Shown here in pieces: positions 59,051-64,000 of a stretch of DNA of 64,000 nt. Location: contig MNCI01016577.1 in NCBI GenBank assembly GCA_015680685.1, positions 108,300-172,299 of the forward strand, in the 5' to 3' direction. The notes under the pieces were generated by a model. The model was not told the DNA's origin and made no database searches. It was given only the letters and a program-made list of their open reading frames with translations. A program made the translations under genes and the position numbers. Position 1 is the first letter of the stretch. Each line of letters opens with the position of its first letter. This stretch comes from Gnetum montanum. Its lineage: Eukaryota > Streptophyta > Gnetopsida > Gnetales > Gnetaceae.

Positions 59051-60874
59051 TTCACAAACAATCTTGAGGACTAGGTCATCTTCCTTGAACTTTTGTTTAT
59101 TCAGATCATGATGATGTTGTTGCTTTTTCATCTCTTGATATTGTTTGATGTGAGCAAGTGTTTGTATTTGCTACTCTTCTACCAAATCAAGATCGATAGT
59201 ATGTAGCTTCTTGTTCTGCTCATCATTGATGAAATTAGATAGAGCCACTCTTAGTGATGGAACTTGTAATTCAAGAGGTAAAACAACTTTATAACCATAA
59301 ACAAGGCTATATGAGGTGACCCTAATTGTAGTGTGAAAGGTAGTCCTATAGGCCCAAATTGCATGGATAAGCTACTCATGGAACTTGTATCTATTAATGT
59401 TTAGCATTTTTTTGAGCAAGTTGATGATGGCCTTGTCGCTAACTTCAACTTGTCCATTGGCTTTAGGGTAATATGATGATGAAAAGGAATGCTTAATGCT
59501 TAGTCCTTAACAAAAAGCTTGCATTTCTTGGCTATTAAACTATGATCCATTATCAGTGACTAGAGTTAGAGGTATACTAAAATGGGCTACTATGTTATCT
59601 AGTATGAATATACAGACTTTCTGAGATGTTTTCTTCCTTACAGGAATAGCTTCATTCCACTTTGTAAAATATTCAATTGCAGTGATGATAAAGCTATGCT
59701 CCAAGGAAGATTTAGGCATTATAGGGCCAATGATGTCAATTTTCCATCATTGAAATGATCAAGTTATCTGAGAAGTATGTAACTTAGTTGGTGGCATGTG
59801 TATCAAGTTGTGCTATTGATAGGTATCACAAGTATTAATCTTCTACAAGCAGTCACTTTCCATATAGGGCCAATAATATCCTAATCATATAATATTTTTA
59901 GCCATGGCTCTATGTCCTATATGTCCTTCACATACACCTTCATAAGCTTGCCTAAGGACTATGTGGATTTTGGTTTTTCCCAAGCACACTAACAATATGT
60001 CATCTTAAGACCTTAGACATAGTGTGTTATCACCTACAATGACTTATTGCTTTAATCTCTTATGTACAACATCATTTTGAGAAGCAGTCAAGTTCTACAG
60101 AGATACACCATGAATTAGGTAAACCTTGACATCATCATACCACTCTTTTTGAGAAGTAGCATTAATGGTGGCTATAAAGATTCCTTTAGTGTTTTGTGTG
60201 ATGGGTATAGCACTATTCATGATTAATGAAGGTAACTTGCTAAACACATTTGGTATCATAATTAGGGCTAAGGTTGCAATGGCATTGGCTAAGGTTTTCT
60301 TGGATTAGGGTATATGTTGAATACCAATGTCTATAAATTGTTGCATTAGTTTCTTAACTAAGTCATAGTAGGGTTGTAAATTTTTGGCTTTACATGTAGA
60401 AACTTCAATTACTTAGTTAACCACAAGTTGTGAATCACCTTTAATCATTAGGGATTTGATTCCTTGACTATGAGCTACCATCATTCCTCTGATTAATCCT
60501 TCATACTCTACCACATTTTTGGTACATGAAAATTGAAAATAGTAGGATTACACCAGAAGGCAATGCTAAGATGGAAAAAGCACTAGCCCCATGGGCAGTT
60601 GAAGCTTTGTCAAAATCCATGAAAATCTCATAACCCTTTGGCACTTCATTGGCTATGTTAACATGCTCATACAAGAATCTAGGATCTATGGCCACATGGT
60701 CTTCAACTAGAAAAACTATGAGTTGTGTGACTATAGCTTGACATTTGGTTGAGACTTGGAAGATGTAATGTAGATCAAACTAAGTTGTTATGGCTTTCCA
60801 TCATGCTATTTACCTAGTTTCATAGATGTTGATCGTTATGACTCTTAATATATTGTCTTTGCATATGACATTAA
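59051..60874 (-). pseudogene. E4 pol remnant: integrase, archaeal-type RNase H, RNase H end
   Basis: Starts with the right target duplication TTCAC. Read right to left: RNase H tail (about 60870-60720), archaeal-type RNase H relic (60695-60501, with FDKASTAHGASAFSI matching E3 FDGASIARGGSAATV), zinc-finger region (about 59950-59800), VTDNG-type catalytic Asp block near 59550, and a tail reaching FKEDDLVLKIVCE at 59051. Many stops and small gaps. Its C-terminal end is at 41926-41775, on the other side of E3. Confidence 0.85.
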
Positions 60875-62117
60875 TGAAACATCATGAAATTTCAAGACCT
60901 CGATGATTCAGTAAAATCTCGAAGTTTACGCAAGGATTTTCATAAGTGGCACATCTCAGCAAGTTTTCTTTTTTAGGCTAAGGGCCTATTACGCTACGCT
61001 ATGTAGCTCAACGTAGTAGACTCTAGGAGAATAGAATAGAACAAAGGGATGTGCAGCAACAACACTTCAATCTTGCAAGTTAGCCATGTTCAAAAATCTT
61101 AACTTTTTCCATACTACGCCACATTACGCTATGCAGCGTAACACAAGTAGCATAGTTGACTTAGCTACAGCAACAAAGATAATAAAATTCAAGTAGTAGT
61201 AGTCATTACGCCACGATACGCTACCCAGCGTATCATAGCGTAGTTGTAGGATAGTTTATTCACTGCAAGAGACAAGGTCAAATGAATAGTCTTCTTAAAG
61301 GGTGGTTATGCTATACTACGCTTCAAAGCATAACACAGTGTAGTGCCACAAGCTTCAGCTACAACACATTAGGTCAACGGCATTTTGTGGGCCCAGGACA
61401 CACCTCATCTAAACTGTGTTTCTCTCCTAACCCTAATCTTATAAATACCTTGGAAGACAACACTCAAAGGGTTGGTAATTCTGATAGTTTTTTTGGCAAA
61501 GATTAGCAAGACAACGAGAAAGAGTTGGCAACAGAAGAGCATCGACGGTGACAGAGAGAAGCTTTTGACTAGATATTCCAAATTAGCAAACACTTTGCTT
61601 CAAGCCTGACTCCCTTGCACCTAGATTTGGCTAGTGAACAAGGTAGATTGGGCTTTGTTTATTTAATCTCTAAATAGCTTCTTATTGGTGGCAGATACTT
61701 CATCCAAACTGGAGTCTGTTTGTAAATCCTGTTGTATTCATCATATTTATTTATAAGGTAGATTCCTAGATCTCAAGATCATTCATGTTCCAAATTTAAT
61801 TCATTGCATCCTATTTACATCGAATTCTACAATAATTTTGCATAATTTACATTGCCTTCATTACTTTCAAGATCTGATCTTGGAACAGATCTCATCTTTT
61901 CATAAATCGATAACATATTTTCATATCGAATCATCACCTTGTTATATGATCATTGACAAAATTACTGACTAAGTAAGTCCATGTCTGATCGACAAGACTA
62001 TTCAAGGCACCTCAGATTTGTTTTCTCCAGCATGACCCTCGCACGGATTTGGGGTTAAAACTGTGTACATGAAAATTCCCTCAGTGTTTCCAGCAACCGA
62101 TGTTTTCTGTTGTTATA
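60875..62117 (+). repeat. E5 5' LTR
   Basis: Begins TGAAACATCATG and ends GTTGTTATA, matching both edges of the E3 LTR. The first half holds inverted repeats such as CATTACGCCACGATACGC with CAGCGTATCATAGCGTAG (61200-61245). The TATA box TATAAATAC is at about 61440. Confidence 0.82.
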
Positions 62118-62123
62118 GTTTTT

Positions 62124-62140
62124 TGGCACTAGAAGGAGGG
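62124..62140 (+). other. E5 primer-binding site
   Basis: TGGCACTAGAAGGAGGG, one CG-to-CA change from the E3 site. Confidence 0.85.
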
Positions 62141-62371
62141 ATGAACCTCCAATCTATGTTTCATAAGTAGTCCTATAAGCTTTCTATAGCCATTATCGAC
62201 TGACATAAACATGATACCTCCATGGTTATCTACGTGATCATGTGGTACAGATTGGACGCTCCGACGATTCCTTTGGAATCCAGCAGGATAGAAAGCCCAC
62301 ATTTGCCTTTAATATGCCTTTACCTTTGTGATCTTCAGCCTTATTATCATTACTTTCTAGTTGCATACAGA

Positions 62372-62515
62372 ATGGCTGTACCAACCACCACTATTGAAAC
62401 AACTAACCTCAAAAACCCCTAGACATTGCAAGTCACACCTGTTGTTGTCGAACCACTGACTAGTCTAGTGCGGCTACACCGGTCCCTCAAGATTCAAAAT
62501 AAAGAGCCTTAGGGA
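62372..62515 (+). pseudogene. E5 gag N-terminal fragment
   Basis: The ATG at 62372 lies at about the same distance from the PBS as in E3. The fragment reaches LVRLHRSLKIQNKEP, parallel to E3 PLRHSLRLQGKEP, with a TAG within, and then loses homology. The rest of gag is missing or displaced beyond the window. Confidence 0.65.
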
Positions 62516-64000
62516 CATGCTCAGTGTTGGTACATTTGGCCATTTCATGCAACAGTAAGACTCATTTTAAATGTTATTGAAAGAATGAGAGAGTGTAAGT
62601 GTGCTATTTCATACCATTGGTATGAGATCTAGGGGAGACCATAATATTATTGGTGGAAATAATGATGCACAACAAGAAATAAAGATTGCAAGAGATAATG
62701 TGGCAATAAAGAATGAATTAACAAGCAAGGAATTTTTCATTGTCAGAAATATGTTCAGGAATCTATCATTTGGGTACTAGCAAAGAATGAAAGAAGGAAA
62801 CTGGAATTGAAAATTAAAAATTTAAAATCCTTGTTAACCATTTTTTAGTTCACATTTGGCCCTACCTTGCAAAAATACTCTGCCGGGAAGCGTCATTTTC
62901 CAAAATAGTCAGCGTGGCAATAGAAGTGTTCTTCTCAATCTACAAATATCGGGCACAACTGGATTATTATCAGAATTGTTCTTGAAATGGCTTTAAAATG
63001 GCTCTGAACGGCGTTGATGGTCTTGGTGGCAGCATAAACCATCCATCCAGCATTCAAGGCACTCATTTTTCCTTTTCTTCTTGCCGTGAACGCAGCCAAC
63101 GAGTCTACTTCTTTGTCACTACCAACGCCGATGTTGTTCAGGACATGAACTTCAAAGTGGACACTGGGAGGCTCTGGTCGGGGATAGTATGTACAGACAC
63201 TCCTGCGATTCTATGGATTCAAACCTCGGAATGAAAAAAATCACCCAGAAGATCTGGCCCGTTCACACTGAAACCCTCAAATCTGAACTTGCATTTTAAC
63301 ATTCTGATCCTTATTATTATGTGTGCATTTGCAAAAATGATCGCCTTCATCCCGCATAAAGGTCTGGCTATGATTGCACTGCAAAATCCATGGGCTGAAA
63401 TCAAAGGTTGCAAAGAAATTAGTTCCAACGATAGGCACATTTCTAGCTCATCCCTGTAACTTCCAATAATTTGTGCAGGCGGTACATCATTCACTCCTCC
63501 TAGAATCTACCTTCCAAAACAGCAGCCATGCCCAATGCCGATGCATTCGATATCACATACCAGTCTGTTGAATACGACAACAAAGACATAAAGGCACATC
63601 AAGACAAGTGTGAGGAGATATTTTGGGCTGATGCTGGTAAATCGGAGTTGCAGTTATCAAATAAAATTTTAAAATAATCACAAATTAACCAAATTAACCA
63701 ACATATATATACATATATAGATAGATAGATATATACCCATAATGTGAAGCCTTGGTTTAAAAATTTGCCTTTAATTATCCCAAGTCATAAATACTATTTT
63801 AAAACATTATTATATATAAGTTACTACCCATAAAAATATTTGCAATATTGATATTTAAAATATTTATTTGTAATATCACATTACATTTAATTTAAATATT
63901 AATTAAATTTAATATAAATATTAAAGTTAGCATAAAATTCTCCTAATTTTATGTATAACTTCCTAACTCCCTAACTACATAACTTCCTCCTAACTTGTTG
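62516..64000. other. Unidentified sequence interrupting E5
   Basis: Not related to gag. 62900-63660 is richer in GC and looks gene-derived. There is a plus-strand frame at 62998-63234 (with NFKVDTGRLWSGIVCT), an overlapping minus-strand frame (63494-63219), and a plus-strand stretch from 63524 (MPNADAFDITYQSVEYD) that runs into GCTGGTAAAT, a possible exon end with a splice donor. I do not recognise the gene. 63690-63740 is a TA/GATA microsatellite and the end is very AT-rich. Confidence 0.4.
63695..63738. repeat. TA/GATA microsatellite
   Basis: ACATATATATACATATATAG followed by ATAGATAGATATATA. Confidence 0.9.

Larger units (their letters stand above)
39522..64000 (-). mobile_element. E4: decayed Tat-type element, minus strand, 5' part outside window
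   Basis: Its 3' LTR (39522-40659), 3' region, integrase and both RNase H remnants run right to left, interrupted by E3 (41927-59050 plus one target duplication) and by E5 from 60875. Its RT, gag and 5' LTR are not in the window, so they presumably lie beyond E5. The left flank AATCC (39517-39521) is the presumed target duplication within E0 integrase. Confidence 0.8.
60875..64000 (+). mobile_element. E5: Tat-type element, 5' end only
   Basis: LTR, PBS and the start of gag follow in the expected order, but homology is lost at about 62515. It sits inside E4 RNase H sequence, so it is younger than E4. The left flank ATTAA (60870-60874) would be its target duplication; the right copy is not in the window. 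Confidence 0.75.

Overview
This is plant nuclear DNA made almost entirely of nested LTR retrotransposons. I found no intact single-copy host gene, rRNA, tRNA or CRISPR array. The evidence for a plant is a set of Ty3/gypsy elements of the Tat/Ogre type. They have a CHHC gag knuckle, retropepsin, RT, RNase H, a second archaeal-type RNase H and integrase, and they lie beside a tRNA-iMet-primed copia-like element. The low GC, the deep nesting and the heavy C-to-T decay suggest a very large, strongly methylated genome (for example a gymnosperm), but the species cannot be read from the sequence.

Layout. E0 is the oldest, plus-strand element. Its non-coding interior occupies 1-2320, 23967-25031 and 35182-36126, and its decayed pol 36127-39521. 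E0 is cut by E1 (2321-23966, plus, LTRs 2321-3996 and 22238-23966), by E2 (25032-35181, minus, TSD TGGAC) and by E4 (minus, from 39522 past the window end). E1 is itself cut by a foreign segment (about 6440-9050) and by E6, a copia-like gag-only element (11218-17096, minus, TSD TACCC). E4 is cut inside its integrase by E3 (41927-59050, plus, TSD TTCAC) and further right by E5 (from 60875, plus). E5 is broken at about 62515 by sequence I cannot identify.

E3 is the key element. It is 17.1 kb with two 1340-bp LTRs. Gag-protease and pol are each a single frame, broken only by stops that C-to-T change would explain. Between protease and RT lies a 5.4-kb interval carrying, on the opposite strand, an eight-exon gene with in-phase GT-AG introns and about 1,070-1,130 codons. 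Its order is a degenerate FCP1/NIF-like HAD domain, an unrecognised domain, an acidic repeat and a coiled coil. The interval has a consensus donor and acceptor in the sense direction that keep the gag-protease and pol frames in phase, as in the intron known between protease and RT in Ogre elements.

Other shared traits are a common PBS (TGGCGCTAGAAGGAGGG and decayed forms), a common polypurine tract, and LTRs opening TGAAACACC. Related short-repeat blocks follow protease and integrase. Diverged units of about 180-195 bp, each with a short palindrome of family-specific sequence but common design, fill the interiors of E0 and E1 and the LTRs of E2. E2 lacks RT-integrase, apparently through a deletion ending near these repeat blocks.
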